This document shows, in pieces, positions 1-6,613 of a stretch of DNA of 11,149 bases. This DNA comes from JAAGZL01 sp964628835. GTDB lineage: Bacteria > Pseudomonadota > Gammaproteobacteria > Chromatiales > Chromatiaceae. How positions within the stretch are numbered: position 1 is the stretch's first letter; each line of letters starts with the position of its first letter. The notes below the pieces were generated by a model. The model was not told the origin of the DNA. It searched no databases and saw only the letters and a program-made list of their open reading frames with translations. Made by a program: the position numbers and the translations under genes. The stretch lies in assembly GCA_964628835.1 (NCBI GenBank), contig CAZVME010000092.1, positions 1-11,149 of the forward strand. Direction: 5' to 3'.

Positions 1-52
1 ACGGCTACCGGGGTTTACCAGCCTTCGCTTCGCTCTCCATGGCTGGCAGCGA

Positions 53-1501
53 ATGACAAGTTCACATGCCATAAGATCTACATTCTCCAAAATAGTCATT
101 GCTGCCGCCATAGCCAGCTTCCTGTATACCAACAGTGTCATTGCAGCACTTTCTACCGCCGACCGCTGCGCACAAACATTAGAGATGATGGGGGTGGACA
201 CAACTGGAACTAATCGCGGTTGGGCATCACTCTGTGCCGGCCTGATCAAAAGCGAGCCTATCACCCGCTATGGCAATTGGTATGGACCTGGTTATTGGGG
301 TGGCGGTGAAGACGCCAATAAGGCCGGGTTTAAACCACCTGTTGATTCGTTGGATGCCATTGCCATGCGCCATGACTACGGTTATGTGATTGCGGAGAAG
401 TACGGCAAGATCTATGGTAAAAAATACGAGTATAAACTCAAGGCGATGGCCGACAGGGTTGCGGTCATTGAATCAATGGCACTGCCCAAAGACCCTGGCA
501 AATGGCCTAAGATCCCTGCAGATATTAAAAAAGCCGCCCACTACCGTGACCGTATCATCACCGGATTTATCATAGAATCGGATCTTTATATTGATCTTTC
601 AACCGCCACCAAGGTAGGTGACACCATAACCAGCCCGTTTATCACCTGGTATGATAAAATCGACTACTCCCAGATCCCAGATCTTGCCAAATTCAAGCGT
701 GAGGTTGCCAGTCATATCAATGGATCGAAAAAAGATCTAGCCAAGAAAAAACTGCAAGGCGCCAAGGATCAGAAATCGGCTGAAAAGAGGAAAGCCAAAG
801 CAGCCAGAATAAAAGCAGCCGCAGACAAAAAACGACTCAAAGCAGAAATGAAGGCACTATTTGGAAACGTTCATAAATCCAAGCGTAAAAACAAAGCCAG
901 AGAAGCCAGAGAAGCCAGAGAAGCCAGAGAAGCCAGAGAAGCCAGAGAAGCCAGAAAAAGGCTGGCTAAAAAAATAGCCAAAAGCAAAAAAGATAAAAAA
1001 AGTTATCGCGATATGTCGCCGCAGGAGCGCAGGGAAGCCCTAAAAGCCAATGACGACGAGGCGTGGAGTGCTATAGAAAAGACGCTACGTGGAGATACTG
1101 AAACCCCGGCTAGAGATACTCGGCAACCACAAAACAACTCTGGTTCAGACATTCCGCCTATCAGGGTTACCGCCACAGGTTCTATTGACGAAGACTATAG
1201 TGCCAATGAATTTAAAAATATTGTCACTACCACTATTACGCTATCATTTTGGAACGTCGGCAAACAAGTGTCTGGCTATGGCGGAGCCACAATGAAACGT
1301 AAATCAGTCTCATCACTTAACGGATCCAGTTCAGAGATTTTATGCAGTGGCACATATTCAGGCGGGGCCAATGGTGTAATACGTCTGCAGGGTGACTGTG
1401 GCGGCATGACATTAGGCGTTCAAAACGGAAGCAGGATAGATATTGGAAATGTTAACTTAACCATTTCAAACCCTGCCGCATTTAGGTATTGGCGGCAATA
1501 A
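53..1501 (+). CDS. Secreted phospholipase A2-like protein with Lys-rich repeat region
   Basis: Protein of 482 aa. Residues 1-31 look like a Sec signal peptide (hydrophobic core about 14-25, cleavage after SVIA). Residues 73-85 read YGNWYGPGYWGGG and are followed by DSLDAIAMRHDYGY (98-111). This matches the calcium-loop and His-Asp catalytic arrangement of PLA2-like domains, with H107-D108 as the likely dyad; YRDRI (164-168) could supply the later conserved Asp. The usual loop Cys is Tyr77 here. About 220-330 is a very Lys/Arg/Ala-rich, probably helical stretch with six Glu-Ala-Arg repeats (284-301). The C-terminus (about 365-482) is Gly/Ser/Thr-rich and probably beta. If active, it would release fatty acids from membrane phospholipids outside the cytoplasm; that role is inferred. 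No good Shine-Dalgarno precedes the ATG, so the start is chosen because it gives a complete signal peptide. Arg codons in the repeat are AGA and base composition is AT-richer than ndk, trpB or menC, suggesting transfer. Confidence 0.75.
   Translation: MTSSHAIRSTFSKIVIAAAIASFLYTNSVIAALSTADRCAQTLEMMGVDTTGTNRGWASLCAGLIKSEPITRYGNWYGPGYWGGGEDANKAGFKPPVDSLDAIAMRHDYGYVIAEKYGKIYGKKYEYKLKAMADRVAVIESMALPKDPGKWPKIPADIKKAAHYRDRIITGFIIESDLYIDLSTATKVGDTITSPFITWYDKIDYSQIPDLAKFKREVASHINGSKKDLAKKKLQGAKDQKSAEKRKAKAARIKAAADKKRLKAEMKALFGNVHKSKRKNKAREAREAREAREAREAREARKRLAKKIAKSKKDKKSYRDMSPQERREALKANDDEAWSAIEKTLRGDTETPARDTRQPQNNSGSDIPPIRVTATGSIDEDYSANEFKNIVTTTITLSFWNVGKQVSGYGGATMKRKSVSSLNGSSSEILCSGTYSGGANGVIRLQGDCGGMTLGVQNGSRIDIGNVNLTISNPAAFRYWRQ
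901..954 (+). repeat. Six perfect tandem copies of a 9-bp unit (agaagccag)
   Basis: Six identical 9-bp units run without interruption inside the PLA2-like gene, with a degenerate seventh unit just upstream (892-900). In frame they encode Glu-Ala-Arg six times (residues 284-301), in a region otherwise made of Lys/Ala-rich helix. The unit length is a multiple of three, so slippage would change protein length without breaking the frame. Confidence 0.95.
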
Positions 1502-1591
1502 TCTGATTAATTTAATTAGGCCATGTAACTATTGGCTGAGCTTGTACTATCAACCACCAGCAGGCTAAATATTTCCCACCTTCTGCCGATA

Positions 1592-1605
1592 CACTATCTA
1601 TAGTG
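1592..1605. promoter_or_regulatory. Short palindrome with -10-like hexamer upstream of the small exported gene
   Basis: Perfect 6-bp arms CACTAT and ATAGTG are separated by CT, 24 nt before the ATG at 1629. The right half contains TATAGT (1599-1604), which could serve as a -10 box, but no convincing -35 lies at the right distance. It may be a small operator or chance. The rest of 1502-1628 shows no gene or clear terminator. Confidence 0.25.
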
Positions 1606-1628
1606 AGACAGAATTTTGGAGAATTGTG

Positions 1629-2033
1629 ATGAAACCCGGAGGCCTGAGGACAACCCTGCTAACCAGCGCCATGCTGTTATCCATATGCACCCCACTGCCA
1701 GCACTGGAGCTCCCAGACATCCAGCTGTACCGGTCTCCGAAACCACTACCCCAGGAGTCCGGTGATCTGAGTCTGACCTGCCGCGCCCTGGACCGCGAGA
1801 TCGCCAGGCTCTCACCCTACACCCACAACTACCGCCCGGATTTCGATAGGGATCCATATTCTGGAGCAGCCATTCTGGTTGGCACCACCATGTTCTGGCC
1901 TGCCTACATCTTTCATGGATTCAAGTACACAGGAGACCTCCAGGAGGAGAATCGCATCCAGACTGCAGCCGCCCGGATCGAGACTCTGCGCCGCCTTAAA
2001 CAGGAGAAATTCTGCTACGAAAGCCGAGGCTAG
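1629..2033 (+). CDS. Small exported protein of unknown function
   Basis: Protein of 134 aa that I do not recognise. The ATG at 1629 has GGAG (1618-1621) seven bases upstream, better than the adjacent GTG at 1626. The N-terminus is a signal peptide (charged start, hydrophobic 9-20, probable cleavage after PLPA, residue 25). Cys20 sits in LSIC, which is a poor lipobox. The mature part has two cysteines (C51, C129) that could form a disulfide, a hydrophobic stretch at about 78-97 that may be a membrane segment, and a charged C-terminal helix (103-128). It follows the PLA2-like gene on the same strand after 127 nt. A role as its partner or immunity protein is possible but rests only on position and export; it could equally be an unrelated envelope protein. 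Confidence 0.6.
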   Translation: MKPGGLRTTLLTSAMLLSICTPLPALELPDIQLYRSPKPLPQESGDLSLTCRALDREIARLSPYTHNYRPDFDRDPYSGAAILVGTTMFWPAYIFHGFKYTGDLQEENRIQTAAARIETLRRLKQEKFCYESRG

Positions 2034-2100
2034 CACCGCCTGAAGTACAATCTGACACCGATCACCTTATCCTGCAGCGGAGAAAGTTGTCTCGGCCTGA

Positions 2101-2128
2101 TTGATCAATTCTGTTATTCGGGTAAAAT
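2101..2128 (+). promoter_or_regulatory. Probable sigma-70 promoter of ndk
   Basis: TTGATC (2101-2106) and TAAAAT (2123-2128) are separated by 16 bp, about 40 bp upstream of the ndk start, and a GGAG ribosome binding site (2161-2164) lies in the leader. The region 2034-2100 shows no convincing terminator for the preceding gene. Confidence 0.5.
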
Positions 2129-2170
2129 CCCGCCCTTCAATACATATCCCTATATTAACTGGAGTCAATC

Positions 2171-2599
2171 ATGGCGCTCGAACGCACCTTTTCCATCATC
2201 AAACCAGATGCCGTTGGCAAAAACATCATCGGCAAGATCTACAGCCGCTTCGAGAAAAACGGCCTTACAATCGTCGCATCCAAGATGCTGCACCTGACCC
2301 GCGAACAGGCCGAAGGTTTCTATGCCGTCCACAAGGAACGCCCCTTCTTCAGCGACCTGTGCGATTTTATGACCTCCGGTCCGGTCATGGTCCAGGTACT
2401 GGAAGGTGAGAACGCCATCACCAAGAATCGCGAGATCATGGGCGCTACCAATCCCCAGGAAGCAGCCGAAGGCACCATCCGCGCCGATTTTGCTGAGACC
2501 TTGGACGAGAATGCGGTACACGGTTCCGACGCCCCGGAGACCGCCGCCGTAGAGATCGCTTACTTCTTCCCAGAAGGGGTGTGCGAACGCACTCGTTGA
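2171..2599 (+). CDS. ndk: Nucleoside diphosphate kinase
   Basis: Cytosolic enzyme that moves the gamma phosphate of ATP onto other nucleoside diphosphates through a phospho-histidine, balancing the NTP/dNTP pools. The 142-aa length is typical of the bacterial family. Visible family marks are the N-terminal strand with KPDAV (11-15), GTIRADF (101-107) with its phosphate-contacting Arg, and NAVHGSD (114-120), whose H117 is the phosphorylated residue. GGAG (2161-2164) lies six bases before the ATG. A good promoter precedes it and the next gene starts almost 300 bp later, so it is probably transcribed alone. Confidence 0.97.
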   Translation: MALERTFSIIKPDAVGKNIIGKIYSRFEKNGLTIVASKMLHLTREQAEGFYAVHKERPFFSDLCDFMTSGPVMVQVLEGENAITKNREIMGATNPQEAAEGTIRADFAETLDENAVHGSDAPETAAVEIAYFFPEGVCERTR

Positions 2600-2766
2600 T
2601 CCAGATCCAAATGAAAGTTGAAAGCTGCGCCTATCAAATGTAGTTTTACTTGATGGGCATGGCTTTTTTTATTGCCCAAGACTTAATTTTCTGGGTGGTA
2701 TCGCGGCTGACTTGCCAACCAAGACCTATACCGGGCGCAGATGGTTCCTAACCAGAAACAGCATGA

Positions 2767-2867
2767 TTTTCGCGCAACGACGCAAAGGCGCGAAGAAAAC
2801 CATTGTTCGCACACTGGTAACAATAAGTTATAACCTGGCGTCTTGGCGAGAGTTATTCTTCCTGGAC
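2767..2867. repeat. Intergenic repeat-like element with imperfect inverted arms
   Basis: The ndk-trpB gap (2600-2895) has no convincing gene; the reading frame open at 2712-2996 is chance. It contains a left arm rich in cgcaacgacgcaaaggcgcg (2771-2790), and a right arm (about 2834-2852) whose reverse complement, ctcgccaagacgccagg, resembles the left one. This 'gcaaagacgccaaggcgc' wording is a recognisable dispersed intergenic repeat type in many environmental bacterial genomes, known here from memory only. The arms could fold as a hairpin in the trpB leader. A weak GGGCA/TGCCC hairpin around a T-run (2655-2677), just after ndk, might aid termination. Confidence 0.45.
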
Positions 2868-2895
2868 AGATACTACATAATAATCAGGAGTCAGA

Positions 2896-4119
2896 ATGAA
2901 AAATACATTCCACCACCCACTACCGAACAAAGACGGATACTTCGGGCCTTATGGCGGCAGCTTCATCCCGGAAGAGCTACAGAAGATCATCGATGAGATC
3001 ACCGCGGCCTACGAGAGAATCCGGGAAGACCCGGAGTTCCTCACCGAGCTGTCTGAGCTATACAGTCACTACGTGGGCCGCCCCAGCCCCATATTCCACG
3101 CCAAGAACCTGTCCGCCAAGTACGGCACCGACATCTACCTGAAGCGTGAAGACCTGAACCACACCGGCGCCCACAAGATCAACCACTGCCTGGGTGAGGC
3201 GCTACTGGCCAAGAAGATGGGCAAGAAGAAGCTGATCGCCGAGACCGGCGCCGGACAGCATGGCGTGGCCCTAGCCACCGCCGCCGCCCTAGTGGGTCTG
3301 GAGTGCGACATCTATATGGGCGAGGTAGATATCGCCAAAGAGCACCCCAACGTGGTACGTATGCACATCCTGGGTGCCAAGGTGATCCCGGCCACCCACG
3401 GCCGCAAGACCCTGAAGGAGGCGGTGGATGCAGCCTTTGGCGGTTATATGGAGGATCCGGTGACCCAACTCTACGCCATCGGCTCGGTGGTAGGCCCCCA
3501 CCCCTTCCCCATGATGGTGCGGGATTTCCAGTCCATCGTAGGTAATGAGGCCAAAGAGCAGTTCAACCAGATGACCGGCGGTCTGCCGGACAACCTGGTG
3601 GCCTGCATCGGCGGTGGCTCCAACGCCATTGGCCTGTTCAGCGCTTTCCTGGAGGATGAGTCGGTGAGGATGTTTGGCTCCGAACCCTCAGGCCACGGCC
3701 TGGAGACCGACGGTGAGCACGCCGCCACCCTGACCAAGGGTGAGCCCGGTGTTATGCATGGTTTCAAATCCTACATGTTGAAGGACGAGGATGGCGAACC
3801 CCAGGAGGTCTACTCCGTAGCCAGCGGCCTGGACTATCCATCGGTGGGACCACAACACAGCTTCCTGAAAGATAGCGGTCGGGTGACCTATGAGAGCGTG
3901 GATGACAAAGAGGCCATCGACGCCTTCTTTGAGCTGTCGCGTCTGGAGGGGATCATCCCCGCCGTCGAATCCGCCCACGCGGTGGCCCAGGCCATACGTA
4001 TGGCGAAAAACGGCGAGAAGGGCTCCATCCTGATCAACCTGTCCGGTCGCGGCGACAAGGACATCGACTTCGTGGTGGAGAACTATGGTAAGGATTACGG
4101 TATCGACAGCGATCTGTAA
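2896..4119 (+). CDS. trpB: Tryptophan synthase beta subunit, stand-alone copy
   Basis: PLP enzyme joining indole and serine to make tryptophan. The 407 aa and the motifs fit TrpB: REDLNHTGAHKIN (84-96) with the PLP Lys K94, AETGAGQHG (115-123) with the catalytic Glu E116, the GSVVGPHPFPMMVRDFQS segment (196-213), GGGSN (239-243) for the PLP phosphate, GSEPSGHG (261-268), and SGRGDKD near the end. AGGAG (2886-2890) sits five bases before the ATG. No trpA or other trp gene is adjacent, and a strong terminator follows, so it is monocistronic. Stand-alone trpB genes are often second copies or act without the alpha subunit. The segment after the active site (DIAKEHPNVVRMHILGAKV) differs somewhat from enterobacterial TrpB. 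The motifs favour ordinary TrpB over the TrpB2 class. Confidence 0.95.
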   Translation: MKNTFHHPLPNKDGYFGPYGGSFIPEELQKIIDEITAAYERIREDPEFLTELSELYSHYVGRPSPIFHAKNLSAKYGTDIYLKREDLNHTGAHKINHCLGEALLAKKMGKKKLIAETGAGQHGVALATAAALVGLECDIYMGEVDIAKEHPNVVRMHILGAKVIPATHGRKTLKEAVDAAFGGYMEDPVTQLYAIGSVVGPHPFPMMVRDFQSIVGNEAKEQFNQMTGGLPDNLVACIGGGSNAIGLFSAFLEDESVRMFGSEPSGHGLETDGEHAATLTKGEPGVMHGFKSYMLKDEDGEPQEVYSVASGLDYPSVGPQHSFLKDSGRVTYESVDDKEAIDAFFELSRLEGIIPAVESAHAVAQAIRMAKNGEKGSILINLSGRGDKDIDFVVENYGKDYGIDSDL

Positions 4120-4164
4120 CCCACACCGGGGTGGAAGAAAGCCCCAGCATGAACCACACTCAAC

Positions 4165-4200
4165 ACAAAACGCCTGCTTCCGGCAGGCGTTTTGTCCCCT
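4165..4200 (+). terminator. Rho-independent terminator after trpB
   Basis: A perfect 13-bp stem (4165-4177 with 4183-4195), GC-rich at the loop end and A/T at the base, with loop TTCCG and a TTTTGT tail formed partly by the stem itself. Both ends are A/T-rich, so it could act in either direction. It lies 45 bp after the trpB stop and separates trpB from the DUF302-menC pair. Confidence 0.9.
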
Positions 4201-4252
4201 AGCTTTAATGAATTTCTGATCAAGTACAAATCAATTTAAGAAGGAACAGCAT

Positions 4253-4645
4253 ATGTACTATTTTTCCAGCGAAATCCCAGGTAGCCCATCCCAGGTAGAG
4301 CAGCAGGTGGTAGAAGCCCTGAAACAGGAAGGCTTCGGCATCATGACCGAGATTGATGTGGCCGCCACCCTTAAAGCCAAACTGGATATAGACAAACCGC
4401 CCTACAAGATCCTGGGGGCATGCAACCCACAACTGGCTAACGGCGCCCTGGAGAAGGACCCGGAGATCGGCGCCCTGCTGCCATGCAATGTTGTGGTCAG
4501 AGCGAACGACAAGGGATCGGTCACGGTAACCTTCATGGACCCACAGGCGATACTCGGCCTCACCGATAACGCCGAGCTGGCCGAACTAGCGGGCGAAGTA
4601 CGCACTCGCCTGTTGCGGGTACAGGACGCACTGAAACCTGCGTGA
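4253..4645 (+). CDS. DUF302 family protein
   Basis: Protein of 130 aa with the DUF302 pattern: an N-terminal helix (about 12-27), GFGIMTEIDVAATLKAKL (27-44), PYKILGACNPQLANGAL (50-66) and a hydrophobic LLPCNVVVR (75-83), followed by a helical tail. No signal peptide is visible. Two cysteines, C57 and C78, lie in the conserved core. The family has no settled biochemical role; members occur with redox, metal or sulfur-related genes. AAGGAA (4241-4246) lies at a good distance before the ATG. The stop codon overlaps the GTG start of menC, so the two are translated together. Whether the protein helps menaquinone synthesis is not shown by the sequence. Confidence 0.88.
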   Translation: MYYFSSEIPGSPSQVEQQVVEALKQEGFGIMTEIDVAATLKAKLDIDKPPYKILGACNPQLANGALEKDPEIGALLPCNVVVRANDKGSVTVTFMDPQAILGLTDNAELAELAGEVRTRLLRVQDALKPA

Positions 4646-5697
4646 GCATAGGGCAGGCCCGTCTCACACCCTACGCTCTGCCTCTACAACGGCAGTGGCG
4701 TGGTGGTGAGCATGCGTTTATGGCCCGGCAGGGTTGGTTGCTCGAACTGGAAGATAGCACTGGAGCCATAGGATTTGGCGACTGTGCCCCGCTCCCGACC
4801 CACGGCACCGAGATCAGCCCTGTAGCCAGTGCCACCCTGGTATCCACACTCCCCGGCCTGACCGGATCCACTCTTAAGCAGGCACTGGAACAGCTACCTG
4901 ATGCCAGATCCTTCCCAGCCTCCCGTTGCGCCCTGGAGAGCGCACTGCTGGATCTGACAGCACAACAGCAGGGGCTACCACTACACCGCTGGCTGAACCC
5001 CACATCCAACCCCAGGGTTCTGGTCAACGCCACAATTGGCACCCTGAACGACAAAGTGGTCGAACGTGCCGGAACCGCACTGAACCAAGGATACACCACC
5101 CTAAAACTGAAGGTGGGCATCTCTGATCCACAGCAGGAGATCACACAGCTACGGCTCCTGTGTGACACCCTGCCACACGGCGTCCAACTGCGTCTGGATG
5201 CAAACCAAACCTGGGACCTGGCCACAGCCAGATTCTTTATCAGCCGGCTTGCAGGACTGCCTATAGAGTCTCTGGAAGAGCCTTTGGCACGCCCCAGCTT
5301 GGAAACCCTGAAACAACTCCAGGCAGAAACCACTATCACCCTGGCACTGGATGAGGCGGTTGCACAGCTAGCACCGGATGATCTGTCACAACTCCAACCC
5401 CTGCGTCGCATTGTTCTGAAACCGATGGCCCTGGGTGGGCCACTGACTACACTGCGCATTGGCCAGCGCGCCCGGGAGTTGGGAATCGAGACCATAATAA
5501 CCACCAGCGTGGATAGCGCCGCCGGGGTGTGGGCCGCCACCCAGCTTGCCGCCGCCCTGGATGATCCGGCAGGGTTGTGTCATGGCCTGGGAACCGGCGA
5601 ATGGCTGCAACAGGATCTGGGCACGGGACCGGAGATCCACAACGGCGCCATCACCATCCCCGCCACACCCGGCCTGGGATTCACCCCCTATACCTGA
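4642..5697 (+). CDS. menC: o-Succinylbenzoate synthase (enolase superfamily)
   Basis: Dehydrates SHCHC to o-succinylbenzoate in menaquinone synthesis. The 351 aa carry the ordered catalytic set of the family: KLKVG (155-159, with the KxK lysines K155/K157), RLDANQTW (184-191, metal ligand D186), ESLEEPL (209-215, metal ligand E212 or E213), ALDEA (235-239, D237) and VLKP (258-261, catalytic K260). Spacing follows E. coli MenC. The GTG start overlaps the upstream TGA (GTGA, 4642-4645), indicating coupling to the DUF302 gene. Related superfamily enzymes (dipeptide epimerase, N-acylamino acid racemase) look similar, but the nearby menE supports MenC. Its 3' end lies in the duplicated segment (5645-5762), and the stop overlaps a relic menE tail on the other strand. 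Confidence 0.9.
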   Translation: MSIGQARLTPYALPLQRQWRGGEHAFMARQGWLLELEDSTGAIGFGDCAPLPTHGTEISPVASATLVSTLPGLTGSTLKQALEQLPDARSFPASRCALESALLDLTAQQQGLPLHRWLNPTSNPRVLVNATIGTLNDKVVERAGTALNQGYTTLKLKVGISDPQQEITQLRLLCDTLPHGVQLRLDANQTWDLATARFFISRLAGLPIESLEEPLARPSLETLKQLQAETTITLALDEAVAQLAPDDLSQLQPLRRIVLKPMALGGPLTTLRIGQRARELGIETIITTSVDSAAGVWAATQLAAALDDPAGLCHGLGTGEWLQQDLGTGPEIHNGAITIPATPGLGFTPYT

Positions 5698-5762
5698 TCC
5701 GGCAACCCAGTCAGGCCCCTTCGATCCAGCTTGTCCATAGCGTTGCGTGGCAACGCCGCTAC
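5645..5762. repeat. Left copy of the duplicated menC/menE junction
   Basis: This 118-bp stretch matches 7869-7981 in the same orientation. By hand alignment there are about 16 mismatches, one 6-bp gap and one 1-bp gap, roughly 86% identity, with a 24-bp identical run (5710-5733 against 7929-7952). It holds the last 17 codons of intact menC (+) and the last 24 codons plus stop of a menE-like frame (-). The match ends precisely where CTTG (5763-5766) begins. Confidence 0.9.
5688..5762 (-). pseudogene. Relic 3' end of a menE gene
   Basis: Read on the minus strand, this gives VAALPRNAMDKLDRRGLT, then GLPDQV and a TAG stop (5688-5690). It aligns without gaps to the end of the intact MenE (VAALPCNGMGKLDRRGLT, then ELLDQL). 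The relic keeps the usual LPRNAM wording of adenylate-forming enzymes where the intact copy has LPCNGM, but has Asp for the Gly before the catalytic Lys. The rest of the gene is missing; the sequence changes abruptly at CAAG (minus strand). It is therefore a truncated separate allele and not a copy of the intact gene's exact sequence. Confidence 0.85.
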
Positions 5763-5778
5763 CTTGTCAAAAGTGATG

Positions 5779-6360
5779 TCAAAAGGAAGGATTATGAATA
5801 GGTAGCGAAGTCAGATGCAAGGCCCACTTAGTCACACTATTCGGACATAGATTTAAACGAGCACGGGAGCCTAAGTCCCACATATCATTTGATAGTACCG
5901 CTACTTCGTAGACTTTTTTAATCAGTCGCGCCCAGGCGAAACGGGCGGCGTTTAGGTACTCAGGATCCACCAAATCATTGGTGTATGGGTCAGACTCAAG
6001 TTGTCCTACTGCATTAGTTTCATCCTCCTCGTTACGAATGCGGTCACCACGGCTGCGGTTGCTGTACCAGCCGTAGTAGCGCACCAGGCGTTCTCCCCGA
6101 TCCGCTACGTGTTGCAGAAGAAGCTTCAGCCAGGCGGCTACTGACATAATCTGGAAGTTAGGTTTCAAGATGGCATGGTGTTTGGGTCGATAAACAACCA
6201 TGCCCTGCTTCGCCTTGTACTCCATTTTCTCCAACGAAAACAGATTACGGATCGTTAGCTCCAACACGTGCTCTGTTACCAACAAAAAATCCTGAATATT
6301 CCCAGGCCAGGAGCTTGTCCGCAAAATCCTCCATGATCACCTCGCCTTCAACCAGTTGAC
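5779..6360 (-). pseudogene. IS91-family (Y2) transposase remnant
   Basis: The longest intact frame (5779-6324, 181 aa) contains IRNLFSLEKMEYKAKQGMVV (25-44) and then RLVRYYGWYSNRSRG (79-93), wording typical of the C-terminal half of IS91-like transposases. Y83 and Y87 in YYGWY fit the paired-tyrosine YxxxY motif of these rolling-circle enzymes. Just upstream (about 6285-6360), another frame gives VIMEDFADKLLAWEYSGF, which looks like the preceding part of the same protein, so a frameshift or deletion separates them near 6280. The HUH metal-binding half is absent. After KVYEV (136-140) the usual Cys-containing C-terminus is not seen and the frame continues with unrelated residues. It is unlikely to be active. 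It is the only mobile-element gene visible and lies at the edge of the menC/menE scar. Confidence 0.8.
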
Positions 6361-6514
6361 TTGCGCACCCCGCAGATACTTAATTATATATTGCAAATAC
6401 AGTAAGTTATGGCGTTTAAGGCTGCTTCTGAAGCGTGGATGGAAGGGCCGGAGGACCCGACATCGTGGCATTTATACAACATTCAGCAAAGCTGTGATTT
6501 TTTTCACTAAACTA

Positions 6515-6543
6515 TTGTAAAACAGTTCTGACAGGGCTATAGT
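6515..6543 (+). promoter_or_regulatory. Probable sigma-70 promoter of the porin gene
   Basis: TTGTAA (6515-6520) and TATAGT (6538-6543) are separated by 17 bp, about 70 bp before the porin ATG. A second TATAGT (6560-6565) lies in a repeated ctatagt context but has no matching -35. The 6361-6514 stretch holds no further gene that I can support. The resulting leader of about 60 nt is A/T-rich and ends in a good ribosome binding site. Confidence 0.6.
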
Positions 6544-6613
6544 GGTTACTAGACCTGACTATAGTTTAAATTTATTTAGTTTTAGTACACAAAAAAAACG
6601 TAGGAGTTTTTCC

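Noticed and set aside
3..56. Open frame entering from the window edge and ending in TGA that overlaps the ATG of the PLA2-like gene (ATGA)
   Set aside because: Only 17 codons are visible and nothing in them is recognisable; it could be a coupled upstream gene, but chance is as likely.
901..954. CRISPR or other spaced repeat array
   Set aside because: The 9-bp units are directly tandem with no spacers and are in frame within a gene.
2655..2677. Hairpin after ndk as a strong terminator
   Set aside because: The stem is only five clear pairs and the T-run lies in the loop rather than after the stem.
2712..2996. 94-codon open frame between ndk and trpB
   Set aside because: It runs across the intergenic repeat into trpB in another frame and has no ribosome binding site.
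4671..5540. 289-codon open frame on the minus strand
   Set aside because: It lies wholly antisense to menC, whose catalytic motifs are intact; the product is Ser/Arg-rich with no recognisable domain.
6542..6613. Upstream GTG extension of the porin
   Set aside because: ATG 6614 has a good AGGAG and begins a normal signal peptide; the extension also overlaps the likely promoter.
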